Below are positions 35,201 to 42,559 of a stretch of 64,000 nt of DNA, piece by piece. A model generated the notes under the pieces. That model was not told the DNA's origin, did not search any database, and was given only the letters and a program-made list of their open reading frames with translations. This DNA is from Streptomyces galbus (GTDB lineage: Bacteria > Actinomycetota > Actinomycetes > Streptomycetales > Streptomycetaceae), in the NCBI RefSeq assembly GCF_005280195.1, contig NZ_SZPR01000012.1, forward strand, positions 1 to 64,000, read 5' to 3'. Position 1 is the first letter of the stretch, and each line of letters opens with the position of its first letter. Both the position numbers and the translations under genes were made by a program.

Positions 35201-35303
35201 GGCCGGCGCGGACGTCGTCGCCGGCGACGACGGCGAGGTCGGGATCGCTCTGCGCCCCTTCCAGATCCTCACGCTGCGCCTGCGCCGCGCCGAGGAGGGC
35301 TGA
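32223..35303 (+). CDS. GH38 alpha-mannosidase
   Basis: Predicted zinc-dependent alpha-mannosidase of 1026 residues, presumably cytoplasmic since no signal peptide is seen. The catalytic domain has HAHIDSAWLWP at 260-270 (zinc ligands H262/D264), WLPDSFGY with the nucleophile D374, and HQFHDILPGSS near residue 577. The C-terminal half is the beta-sandwich region of the family. GAGGAG lies 7 bases before the ATG. Operon with the GH4 gene suggests joint breakdown of imported mannosides or glycans. Confidence 0.93.
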   Translation: MHDERRRIEGRVERLHQQRIRPAVHAARVPLEVRAWQAPGEPVPFEQAAAASYEPFAMDTPWGPPWGTTWFRMRGTVSAEWAGRRVESVIDLGFVGGWPGNQAEALVHLTDGTPLKAVNPLNRYVPVAHPAAGGESVDYLVEAASNPDILADGFAAPTPLGDVLTAGDRPLYTFRRADLAILDEDVWHLDLDVQVLRELMGELDDHDPRRHEILHALDRAMDLLDLDDVAGSAAAVRESLQPVLARPAHASAHIVSGVGHAHIDSAWLWPIRETRRKIARTFSNVTSLAEEYPELVFACSQAQQYAWVRDHHPQVWARIQESVEKGQWAPVGGMWVEADGNLPGGEAIARQLVHGKRFFLEHFGIETKGVWLPDSFGYTAAYPQLARLAGNEWFLTQKISWNQTNTFPHHTFWWEGIDGTRIFTHFPPVDTYNARFSGEEMARAVRNYAEKGGAHRSLAPFGWGDGGGGPTREIMERARRLRDLEGSARVEIEHPDAFFAKARAEYPDAPVWVGELYLELHRGTYTSQARTKQGNRRSEHLLREAELWATTAALHAPGGYTYPYDRLDRLWKTVLLHQFHDILPGSSIAWVHREAEAEYARVAGELEALTAEAVAALGAGGPRVFNTSPYDRTEVIRTPDGAPAYVAVPAGGSAPLTDAAPPRPVTVTVTDGGPVLDNGFVRVRVADDGTLASVYDLRAGREVLAEAGNLLRLHTDLPNHWDAWDIDKHYRNRSTDLLDAESVTVVEQDPLVGAVRVERAFGKGSRITQTVTVRAGSPRVDVGTDLDWHEAEKILKAAFPVDVRAAHSSAEIQFGHVLRPTHTNTSWEAARFEVSGHRWVHVGEPGYGVAVLNDSTYGHDVSRTVREDGGTTTTVRLSLVRAPRIPDPGADQGRHRFTYALLPGASIAEAVAEGYALNLPLRVAEAAGAPAPVVSVEGDGVTVEAVKLADDRSGDVVVRLYESRGGRARGVLRTGFPLAGAQVTDLLERPLPEAGADVVAGDDGEVGIALRPFQILTLRLRRAEEG

Positions 35304-35345
35304 CCGGACGGGGCGTGCGGCACCGGCCCGGAGGCGGACGCACCA

Positions 35346-35390
35346 CCGGGTCGGCCGGTCGCTCCCCGTGACAGCGACCGACCGACCCGG
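35346..35390 (+). terminator. Hairpin terminator after the GH4-GH38 operon
   Basis: An 18-bp stem with one mismatch: CCGGGTCGGCCGGTCGCT (35346-35363) against AGCGACCGACCGACCCGG (35373-35390), 9-base loop. It lies 43 bases after the mannosidase stop. Confidence 0.8.
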
Positions 35391-35510
35391 CCCCCCGTTT
35401 CCCCCGTACCCCCCCCGGGCGGTGCTTCCCCCTGGTCCCCCGTGGTTCCCCCGCAGGCCCCCCGTGGACCCGTTCCCCCGTGGTTCCCCCGTTGTTCTTC
35501 ACCACTAAGA
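35391..35510. repeat. C-rich imperfect repeats
   Basis: About 120 bases dominated on the plus strand by repeats of TTCCCCCGTGG, GTGGTTCCCCCG and CCCCCCGT. On the minus strand it is G-rich. It lies between two convergent terminators and holds no gene. Slippage or G-quadruplex formation is possible. Confidence 0.7.
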
Positions 35511-35544
35511 GCACCGGCCCCGGCCCCTGATACACCCCGCGCGG

Positions 35545-35578
35545 AAAAAAGTTCCCCCGGTCCTGGGACCGGGGGAAC
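35545..35578 (-). terminator. Rho-independent terminator of the chitinase gene
   Basis: On the minus strand a perfect 13-bp stem, GTTCCCCCGGTCC (35551-35563) with GGACCGGGGGAAC (35566-35578), is followed by six T residues (35545-35550). This is the classical form and the only clear T-tract terminator in the window. It lies 37 bases after the chitinase stop. Confidence 0.9.
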
Positions 35579-35614
35579 CGCCGTGCCGAACCGCGGTGCG
35601 GGGAGGGGTTCGGC

Positions 35615-37303
35615 TCAGCCGGTGAAGCCCGCCGTGATGGAGGTGAACTGCCAGTTGTTCTGGCTGATGCCGGAGCAGTTGGAGGTCACGCCGCCGCCCG
35701 GGCAGGGCCGGTCACGGTTGACGGACCAGAAGGTGAGCCGGGCGATGTGGTGCGCGTTGGCCCAGTCGCGGATCTGGGTCCAGATCGCGGTGGTGGTGTT
35801 CTCCTGCTGGTCGGACAGGCCGTTCATGCCGGAGATGCCGATGTGCGCGTAGGCGGTGGCGTCGTCCCAGCCGAAGGTGGACTTCAGCTTGTTCTTCAGC
35901 CCCTCCGCCGCGTTGACGGTGTTGCCGTACATGTCCGAGCCGCCGCCGAAGTCGAACGGCATGATGGTGAAGACGTCGATGTCGGCGTTCAGCGACTTGG
36001 CCTGCTCGATGAGCCGGTTGCCGTAGTAGGACGGCCCGGTCGTCGAGGTGCCGAAGGTGACGATGGTCCGCAGGCCGGGGTTGTTGGTCTTGACCGTCTT
36101 CAGCGCGGTGAGGATCTTCGCCTGGACGGCCTCGTTCTCGAACTCGTCGGTGTTCTCGATGTCGAAGTCGATCGCCTTCAGGCCGTAGGCGTCGACCACC
36201 TTCTGGATGGCCCCGGCGAGGGCGCTCGCGGAGGAGCAGTTGGCGCCGAGCTTGCTGCCCGACCAGCCGCCGAACGACGGGACGATGTCACCGCCGGCCG
36301 AGCGGATCTGGTTGATCGCCGTCTGGTCGACGCCGCCCGTCAGCGGCCGGCTGCCGTCCCAGGAGGGGGTGCAGCCGCCGGAGTCCAGCACGAAGGCCAT
36401 GGTGAACCACTTGATGCCGGTGGCGCTCATCACCGTCGCCGGGTTCGGCGGGTCGCCCCAGCCCTCGTAGAGGTAGGGCGCCGCCTGCTTGAAGCCGGTG
36501 CCGCCGCCCGTGCCCGCGTTCGTCGTCACGGTCACGGAGTTCGACGCCGGGGAGGCGTTGCCGGCGGCGTCGCGTGCCTTCACGGAGAACGTGTAGCTCG
36601 TGCTCGGCGACAGACCGCTGACCGTGGCGCTCGTCCCGGACACGCTCAGCACCTGGCTGGAGCCGCTGTAGACGTCGTACGCCGTGACGCCCACGTTGTC
36701 CGAGGCCGCGCCCCAGGACAGCGAGACGCTGGAGGAGGTCTTGCCGGTGGAGGTCAGACCGGTGGGCGCGGTCGGCGCCTGGGTGTCCGAACTGCCGCCC
36801 CCGCCGGGCCCGTCGAGGCTGATGTCGTCGGCGTAGTAGGTGCCCTGGGCGTACCAGCCGTGCACGTAGATCTTCGCGCTGGTCTGCGAGGCGCCGGTGG
36901 TGAAGGACACCGAGAGCTGGCTGTACGCCGACGGCGACGACGTCCAGGTCGAGGCACCGCCGTCGACGCCGAGGTAGACGTAGGAGCCGCGCACCCAACC
37001 GGTCAGCGCGTACGTCGTGTTGGGCTTGACGGCGACGGTCTGGCTGCACTGGGCGATGTCGCTCGACGTGACGGCTCCGGCGAGGGCCTTGGAGCCGCCG
37101 TGCACGGGGGAGGAGACGACCGAGCCGAGGTTGCCGGTGCAGGACCAGGGGGACAGACCGCCCGACTCGAAGCCGGGGTTGGACAGGACGTTGGCCGCCT
37201 GGGCGGTGCCGGGCAGGGCCACGGCCCCGCCGACGGCGAGAGCGGCTGCGCCGAGCAGGCCGAGGATCCGGCGCACGGGGCGTCTTGGGGGTATGGAGCG
37301 CAC
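35615..37303 (-). CDS. Secreted GH18 chitinase with CBM and fibronectin type III domain
   Basis: Predicted extracellular chitinase of 562 residues. The GTG start was chosen for GGGAG five bases upstream. A signal peptide ends near residue 37. A carbohydrate-binding beta-sandwich follows (about 38-165, NVLSNPGFESGGLSPWSCTG), then an Fn3 domain (about 175-262). The GH18 barrel (about 272-562) has D379-F-D381-I-E383 as the DxDxE catalytic motif. The promoter holds a 17-bp inverted repeat whose arms resemble the TGGTCCAGACCT repeats of known streptomycete chitinase promoters. Confidence 0.93.
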   Translation of the reverse strand: MRSIPPRRPVRRILGLLGAAALAVGGAVALPGTAQAANVLSNPGFESGGLSPWSCTGNLGSVVSSPVHGGSKALAGAVTSSDIAQCSQTVAVKPNTTYALTGWVRGSYVYLGVDGGASTWTSSPSAYSQLSVSFTTGASQTSAKIYVHGWYAQGTYYADDISLDGPGGGGSSDTQAPTAPTGLTSTGKTSSSVSLSWGAASDNVGVTAYDVYSGSSQVLSVSGTSATVSGLSPSTSYTFSVKARDAAGNASPASNSVTVTTNAGTGGGTGFKQAAPYLYEGWGDPPNPATVMSATGIKWFTMAFVLDSGGCTPSWDGSRPLTGGVDQTAINQIRSAGGDIVPSFGGWSGSKLGANCSSASALAGAIQKVVDAYGLKAIDFDIENTDEFENEAVQAKILTALKTVKTNNPGLRTIVTFGTSTTGPSYYGNRLIEQAKSLNADIDVFTIMPFDFGGGSDMYGNTVNAAEGLKNKLKSTFGWDDATAYAHIGISGMNGLSDQQENTTTAIWTQIRDWANAHHIARLTFWSVNRDRPCPGGGVTSNCSGISQNNWQFTSITAGFTG

Positions 37304-37394
37304 GCGATCTCCCTGGGGAAAGTGGGGTGGTTCGGGAGTGCACGGAAGTGCGAGGCGGCACGGGGGCCGTGCCGGGGTGGTGCGCAACCAAAGT

Positions 37395-37444
37395 GGTATG
37401 GACCAATCCCGGTGTCAAGCGGAACGACGGGATTGGTCCATACC
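37395..37444. promoter_or_regulatory. 17-bp perfect inverted repeat in the chitinase promoter
   Basis: GGTATGGACCAATCCCG (37395-37411) and CGGGATTGGTCCATACC (37428-37444), spacer 16. It lies 92-141 bases upstream of the chitinase GTG and downstream of the ATP-grasp stop. Each arm contains TGGTCCATACC, differing in one base from TGGTCCAGACC, the core of the direct repeats controlling chitin induction in Streptomyces. Here the two copies are inverted. It could also form a strong hairpin in the ATP-grasp transcript. Confidence 0.75.
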
Positions 37445-37488
37445 GGTGGGCGAAGTGCCGAAGAAGCGCCTTTTGAGCCGTACTCGGA

Positions 37489-38616
37489 TCAGAGGGGGAG
37501 CGGCGCCCCTGCGGCCGGCTCCACCGCGTCGGCGGGCGCGGGCACCGCGGGCAGCAGCGTCGCGGTCTCCTCCACCCGCTGCTGGGGCAGCGTCACCGGG
37601 CGCAGCGGACGCGCGCCCGACACCACGGTGTAGTCCTGCCCGAGGAACGGCGGCTCGATGGTGCCGGGGTCCTCGCCGAGCGCCAACTGCACGGCTGCCC
37701 AGGGGGCGTTGACGCCGCACAGGGCGAGCTGGTGCAGTCCGCCGGCCGGCCGGGTGTTGACGTCCATCAGGACCGGACGGCCGTCGTACATCCGGAACTG
37801 GATGTTGGACAGGTGGTGCAGCCCGAAGCCCTCGGCGATGCGGCGGGCCGGCTCCAGCCACTGCTCGTGCAGCGTGAACCCGCGCCGGCGCCCGTTCTTG
37901 GTGCGGCCGATCGCCATCCGGAGCACGTTGTCGCGGCCGGTGAGGCAGTCCACCGACACCTCGGGCTGCTCCAGGCGCGGCATCACCATCCAGTCCACCG
38001 GCTCCTCGGCCGACCGCAGCGCCTCGACGACCAGGTCGAGCGGGACGTACGGGCTGGGGAAGCCGGTGAGGTGGCTGAGCGAGAAGGGGGCGCGGGTGAC
38101 CACCCGGAAGCCCACCCCGCCCGCGCCCGACGCGGGCTTGAAGCACGCCTTGTGCCCGGTGGCCTCCACCGCCTCGACGGCGGCGACCAGTTCGTCGGCG
38201 GTGCGGACCCGCCACCACGGCGGCACCGGCACCCCGATCGCCTGCACGGCCTCGTAGGCGATCACCTTGTCCTCGAAGACCGCGACGGCCTCCGGCGGCG
38301 GCGCCAGCAGGGCCGTGCCGGCCGCGGCGAAGTCCGCGCGGTGCGCCACGATCGCCGCCTGGTGCAGCCGGGGCACGAACACGTCGACGGAGCGGCGCCG
38401 GCACTGGTCGAGCGCGTACTCGACGTAGGCGGCGGGGGACAGGCCCTCCGGCTCCAGTTCGGCGGTGTCCGCGGCGGCCAGCACCGGCGAGTCCGGGTCG
38501 CCGTGCGTGGCGTGGATCTCGACCGCCCGATCGCTGGGATTCCTCCGCAGCTGATCCATGAAGAACACGTTCTCCGCGTACGTGCGGTTGAGCCAGACGC
38601 GTACGCGAGAGACCAT
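37489..38616 (-). CDS. ATP-grasp domain protein
   Basis: Predicted ATP-dependent carboxylate-amine/thiol ligase of 375 residues. The N-terminal domain begins VRVWLNRTYAENVFFMDQL. The ATP-grasp core has DKVIAYEAVQAIGVPVPPWW near 115-135, GHKACFKPASGAGGVGFRVV near 153-172 and the metal-binding VLMDVNTRPAGGLHQLAL near 285-302. The substrate is unknown. It is divergent from the metallophosphoesterase/phosphopantetheinyl transferase pair, separated by 334 bases. Confidence 0.85.
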   Translation of the reverse strand: MVSRVRVWLNRTYAENVFFMDQLRRNPSDRAVEIHATHGDPDSPVLAAADTAELEPEGLSPAAYVEYALDQCRRRSVDVFVPRLHQAAIVAHRADFAAAGTALLAPPPEAVAVFEDKVIAYEAVQAIGVPVPPWWRVRTADELVAAVEAVEATGHKACFKPASGAGGVGFRVVTRAPFSLSHLTGFPSPYVPLDLVVEALRSAEEPVDWMVMPRLEQPEVSVDCLTGRDNVLRMAIGRTKNGRRRGFTLHEQWLEPARRIAEGFGLHHLSNIQFRMYDGRPVLMDVNTRPAGGLHQLALCGVNAPWAAVQLALGEDPGTIEPPFLGQDYTVVSGARPLRPVTLPQQRVEETATLLPAVPAPADAVEPAAGAPLPL

Positions 38617-38950
38617 GCAGGCCGCCTTTCACGGTCGGCGGGCAGGGCGAAGCTGGCCCGGCCCGGGCAGGGGGAAGTGGAGGTGCACCGAACCGCCTGC
38701 GGAAAGGAAGCGGGAGGCGGTGGTATCGGGGCGATCATACGACTTCCCGAGCGGTGCGCGTGCAACGCGCGTGTTACGGATTCGCCCGGCGTCCGCCCGC
38801 CGCTGCGCCCGGCGTGCCGTCCGCCGTCCGGCCCGGCGTTCCGCCCGCCACCGGCCTGATCCACTCTTGTCGGGGGCCGCCGGATGTGTTGTCGTGGTGG
38901 CATGCGTGTGCCCGCACGGGGCGCCTGGGATCGTCTGCGGGGAGCGCGAG
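38617..38950. other. 334-base divergent intergenic region
   Basis: Separates the ATP-grasp gene from the metallophosphoesterase gene. It contains a CCGCCCG-rich stretch with imperfect direct repeats of CGTCCGCCCG/CGTCCGGCCCGG around 38789-38850. No gene, clear promoter or palindrome was recognised. Confidence 0.4.
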
Positions 38951-39892
38951 GTGGGGTCGACGGGCGTGGGCGCCGGGCAACTGCTGGCCATCAGTGACCT
39001 GCACATCGGCTACCCGGAGAACCGGGCCCTGGTCGAGGAGATGCGCCCCGGGTCCGACGAGGACTGGCTGCTGGTGGCGGGGGACGTCGCCGAGACCGTG
39101 TCCGACATCAGGTGGGCGCTGAAGACCCTCGCGAGCCGCTTCCGCAAGGTCGTGTGGGCCCCCGGCAACCACGAGCTGTGGACCCATCCCAAGGACCCCG
39201 TCACCCTGCGCGGCGCCGAGCGCTACGCCCACCTGGTCGACGTCTGCCGCGACCTGGGCGTCACGACCCCCGAGGACCCCTACCCGCTCTGGGAGGGCCC
39301 CGGCGGACCGGTCGCCGTCGCCCCGCTGTTCCTGCTCTACGACTACTCGTTCCTCCCGGCGGGCTGCGCCACCAAGGAGGAGGGTCTGGCGTACGCGCAC
39401 GGCACCGGCGTCGTGTGCAACGACGAGTACCTGCTGCACCCCGACCCGTACCCGACCCGCGACGACTGGTGCCGGGCCCGGGTCGCCGAGACCGAGGCCC
39501 GGCTGGCCGCGCTGCCCGCGGACCTGCCCACCGTCCTGGTCAACCACTACCCGCTGGACCGGCACCCGACCGAGGTGCTCTGGTACCCGGAGTTCGCGAT
39601 GTGGTGCGGCACCCGGCTCACCGCCGACTGGCACCGCCGCTTCCGCGTCGCCGCCATGGTCTACGGCCACCTGCACATCCCCCGCACCACCTGGCACGAG
39701 GGCATCCGCTTCGAGGAGGTGTCGGTGGGCTATCCCCGCGAGTGGCGCAAGCGCCCCGGCCCGCCCGGACGGCTGCGCCGCATCCTGCCCCACACACCGG
39801 AGCGGACCCCCGCGGACGGCGGCGGCACGGAGGCCGGACGCCCCGAGGCCGCAGGCACGGAGAACGGCCGCGCGGACGGTGGCCGCGCGTGA
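38951..39892 (+). CDS. Calcineurin-like metallophosphoesterase
   Basis: Predicted dimetal phosphoesterase of 313 residues. GTG at 38951 has GGGGAG 6 bases upstream. Metal-binding motifs appear in family order: SDLHIG (D16, H18), VAGDVAE (D45), APGNHELW near 72, VNHYPLDRHP near 197 and VYGHLHIPRTTW near 237. The C-terminal 40 residues are Gly/Pro/Arg/Glu-rich and look disordered. It overlaps the next gene by 4 bp (GTGA), so the two are translationally coupled. S. coelicolor has a comparable pair (SCO6672-SCO6673, from memory). The substrate is unknown. Confidence 0.9.
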   Translation: MGSTGVGAGQLLAISDLHIGYPENRALVEEMRPGSDEDWLLVAGDVAETVSDIRWALKTLASRFRKVVWAPGNHELWTHPKDPVTLRGAERYAHLVDVCRDLGVTTPEDPYPLWEGPGGPVAVAPLFLLYDYSFLPAGCATKEEGLAYAHGTGVVCNDEYLLHPDPYPTRDDWCRARVAETEARLAALPADLPTVLVNHYPLDRHPTEVLWYPEFAMWCGTRLTADWHRRFRVAAMVYGHLHIPRTTWHEGIRFEEVSVGYPREWRKRPGPPGRLRRILPHTPERTPADGGGTEAGRPEAAGTENGRADGGRA

Positions 39893-40608
39893 TCGAGGAC
39901 CTGCTGCCGCAGTCCGTCGTCGCCGTGGAGGCGTACGGCGGTGAGGTCGACGGCGTGCCCGGCGAGGCGGTGCTGTACCCCGAGGAGGAGGCGCTGGTGG
40001 CGCGGGCGGTCGCCAAGCGGCGCCGCGAGTTCACCCTGGTCCGCTCCTGCGCCCGGCGCGCGATGGAGGAGCTGGGCGTGCCGCCGCAGCCCGTGCTGCC
40101 GGGGGAGCGGGGCGCCCCGACCTGGCCGCAGGGGCTGACCGGCAGCATGACCCACTGCGAGGGCTACTGCGCCGCCGCGCTGGTGCGCGCCGCCGACCTG
40201 GCCTCGCTCGGCATCGACGCGGAACCGCACGACCGGCTCCCCGAGGGCGTCCTGTCCGCCGTGGCGCTGCCCGCCGAGGCCGAGCGGCTGGAGCGGCTGG
40301 CAGCCGAGCGGCCCCAGGTCCACTGGGACCGGCTGCTGTTCAGCGCCAAGGAGTCGGTCTACAAGGCGTGGTTCCCGCTCACCCGGCTGTGGCTGGACTT
40401 CTCCGAGGCGGACATCGAGATCACGCCGGCGCCCGGCGCGGCCCCGGGGGTTCCCCCGCACGGCACGCTGCACGCCCGCCTGCTCGTCCCCGGCCCGGTG
40501 GTCGGCGGGCGCCGCGTGGACCGCTTCGAGGGCCGCTGGACGGTCCGGCGGGGCCTGGTGGCCACGGCGATCACGGTCCCGCACGCCCAGCCGGCCCCCG
40601 CACCCTGA
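39889..40608 (+). CDS. Sfp-type 4'-phosphopantetheinyl transferase
   Basis: Predicted to transfer the phosphopantetheine arm of CoA to carrier proteins of polyketide or peptide synthetases. The 239-aa product has SMTHCEGYCAAAL near residue 85, the Mg2+-binding GIDAEPHDRL near residue 105 and FSAKESVYKAW near residue 153. These are the three signature regions, so catalysis should be intact. The GTG start overlaps the metallophosphoesterase stop. No carrier-protein gene is in this window, so it likely serves the genome at large. Confidence 0.93.
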   Translation: MIEDLLPQSVVAVEAYGGEVDGVPGEAVLYPEEEALVARAVAKRRREFTLVRSCARRAMEELGVPPQPVLPGERGAPTWPQGLTGSMTHCEGYCAAALVRAADLASLGIDAEPHDRLPEGVLSAVALPAEAERLERLAAERPQVHWDRLLFSAKESVYKAWFPLTRLWLDFSEADIEITPAPGAAPGVPPHGTLHARLLVPGPVVGGRRVDRFEGRWTVRRGLVATAITVPHAQPAPAP

Positions 40609-40622
40609 AAGCGCCGGTCCCG

Positions 40623-40895
40623 TCACCCCTCCGGGCACCAGCTCCCCAGCAGCCGGAAGAACGCCTCCTCGTTCCCCGTCAGGCCCGCCCGCCGCAGGGC
40701 CTGTTCGGCCTCCGCGAGGACCGAGGGCGGCACCACGGGCGGCAGCCGGTGCTGGGGCGGACCGGACGTCTCGGGACGGCCGTCCCCCGCAGTCTCGTCA
40801 TGGGTGTCCCCGAACGCGGCGCGCACCGTGTGCAGCAGGCGCAGGTAGGCCTGGACGGCGGTCCGCTCGCGGTCGGTCAGTACGGCAGTGGGCAT
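40623..40895 (-). CDS. Small hypothetical protein
   Basis: A 90-residue protein starting MPTAVLTDRERTAVQAYLRL. It is mostly helical, with a Pro-rich middle and a C-terminal helix EEAFFRLLGSWCPEG. GGGAGAG lies 7 bases before the ATG. It is convergent with the phosphopantetheinyl transferase gene, 14 bases apart. Function unknown. Confidence 0.55.
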   Translation of the reverse strand: MPTAVLTDRERTAVQAYLRLLHTVRAAFGDTHDETAGDGRPETSGPPQHRLPPVVPPSVLAEAEQALRRAGLTGNEEAFFRLLGSWCPEG

Positions 40896-41086
40896 CGGTC
40901 GGCTCTCCCCGCGTCGGCATCGGTTCCCACGCGCCCGGACGGCGCGTACGCCGCGGCACGACGGCGCACCCCCAGCTTGCCGCCCCCCACTGACAATGCC
41001 CCTCGCGCACGGCCCGGCCCGCCCACTCGGCACCGCATGAGCGGCCTGGAACCGCAGGTGAGGAAGGGTCAGGCGGAAGAGGGCCG

Positions 41087-41659
41087 TCAGCCCAGGTACC
41101 CCAGCGACGCCTCGATCCGTCCCGCGAGGTGGTCACGGCGGCCGCGCTCGCGCGGCGCCGAGTCGGTGAGCCAGGTACGGCATTTGCTGGCGAGGAGCAG
41201 GCCGAAGCTCTCGGCCTCCTTCTCGTCGGCCCGGTCGAAGCGGGTGCGGGCGGCGACCCGGCGCACGGTCTCCGCCAGCTCCTCCAGGTGTTCCCCCGGG
41301 TGCCCCTGCGGCCCGTCCCCGTCGGCCAGGCCGCGCGCGGCGACCGCGGCGCCCCCCACGTCATGGCCGTGGTGACCGGCCTTCATGTGCCACAGCTCGT
41401 GGCCGAGGATCACCAACTGGTGGTCGGGCGCGGTGCGTTCCTCGACGACGACCAGGTCCCGGTCGGTCAGGTCGAGCCACAGCCCGCTCGCGGTGCCGGC
41501 CGGGAACGCGGCCGTACGGAAGTGGACCGGGCGGCCGCGGCGACGGCTCATCGCGGCGCACAGCGCGCCGTAGAGGGCCTCCGGGGGCGCCGGCGCGGGC
41601 AGGTCCAGCTCCGCGACCAGCTCGTCGCACAGGCGGCGCATGTCCTTGCCGATGCCCAC
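41087..41659 (-). CDS. ImmA/IrrE-like metallopeptidase
   Basis: Predicted zinc metallopeptidase of about 190 residues with the motif H87-E-L-W-H91 in HQLVILGHELWHMKAGHHG. Such proteins often cleave or inactivate a partner XRE repressor and are sometimes annotated as toxin components. I chose GTG 41657-41659 with GGGGGAGG just upstream. A start at 41719 would overlap the XRE gene by 46 bases, and an ATG six codons downstream is also possible. The XRE gene lies directly upstream on the same strand, the typical arrangement. Confidence 0.82.
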   Translation of the reverse strand: MGIGKDMRRLCDELVAELDLPAPAPPEALYGALCAAMSRRRGRPVHFRTAAFPAGTASGLWLDLTDRDLVVVEERTAPDHQLVILGHELWHMKAGHHGHDVGGAAVAARGLADGDGPQGHPGEHLEELAETVRRVAARTRFDRADEKEAESFGLLLASKCRTWLTDSAPRERGRRDHLAGRIEASLGYLG

Positions 41660-41673
41660 GGTCCTCCCCCGGA

Positions 41674-42318
41674 TCACGTCTCGGGCCGCTTCACGCTCTC
41701 CAGGAGCATGTCCAGCCACTCGGCGACCTTGTCGCGGTGCTGGTCGGTGGGCAGTTGGGCGGCGCGCCAGGCGATCCCGCGCACCCCGTGGTCCTGCAGC
41801 AGCCGCTCCAGCGGGTCGTCCGGGGCGCCCTCGCGCTCCGCGAGCCGCTGCAGCAGCTCCTGCTCGGTGTGCTGCAGGGCGCCGGCCAGCGCCTCGGGGT
41901 CCTCGGCGGTGAGGAAGCCCGCGTGCACCCGGAAGAAGCGCTGGAGGGCGTCGCAGTGCTCCATGGTGGGGCGGCGGTCGCCGTTGATGAGGGCACCCGC
42001 CTGCTGCCGCGACATGCCGGCGCCGTCGGCGATCTCCTGCTGGGTGTACTTGCGCCCGTTGGGCTTGAGCCGGGTGCGGCGCAGCAGGTCCAGCCGCTGC
42101 AGGAAGCGCGCCTGCACGTCGGGCTGGCCGGCGGGCCGGCCGCTCAGCAGGGCCTTGACCACGGACTCCGGCACCCCGGAGGCGACGGACAGCCGGGCGG
42201 TGTCGAAGACCTCCGCGTGCGGTACGCCGAGCCGGTCGGCGAGCGCGGTGACACGGGTGACGACGGCCGACAGCGAAGCCGTCGCCGTGGCGTCCGGAAC
42301 CTCAAGGTCATCCGTCAC
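41674..42318 (-). CDS. XRE-family transcriptional regulator, partner of the ImmA-like peptidase
   Basis: About 214 residues. GTG at 42316-42318 was chosen for GGAG 8 bases upstream. The helix-turn-helix is KYTQQEIADGAGMSRQQAGA followed by LINGDRRPTMEHCDALQRFF, near residues 92-132. Flanking helical regions probably mediate dimerisation. It is followed after 14 bases by the ImmA-like gene and is divergent from the MmyB-domain gene at 42560. A likely repressor of its own operon, relieved by proteolysis, by analogy with ImmR/ImmA. Confidence 0.82.
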   Translation of the reverse strand: MTDDLEVPDATATASLSAVVTRVTALADRLGVPHAEVFDTARLSVASGVPESVVKALLSGRPAGQPDVQARFLQRLDLLRRTRLKPNGRKYTQQEIADGAGMSRQQAGALINGDRRPTMEHCDALQRFFRVHAGFLTAEDPEALAGALQHTEQELLQRLAEREGAPDDPLERLLQDHGVRGIAWRAAQLPTDQHRDKVAEWLDMLLESVKRPET

Positions 42319-42559
42319 CGACAGGTCTCCTACGTCTCTCACCACCCGCTCACCGGCACGCACCAGGCGCGGGCGGCCGCCGTGAACTGCCCGGAGAGTA
42401 ACGGGTGTTCCCGACCCACAGCCAGGTCTCGCCACAACTGTGGCCAATTTCAGCCGTCAACAAGCGCCGAATGCCACGATAGTTGACATGCCTTGCGTCG
42501 GGGCAGCAGGATCGGGGCGCCGCGAGAAGGCCGCATCAGGCAAGAGGGGTGACCTCCCG

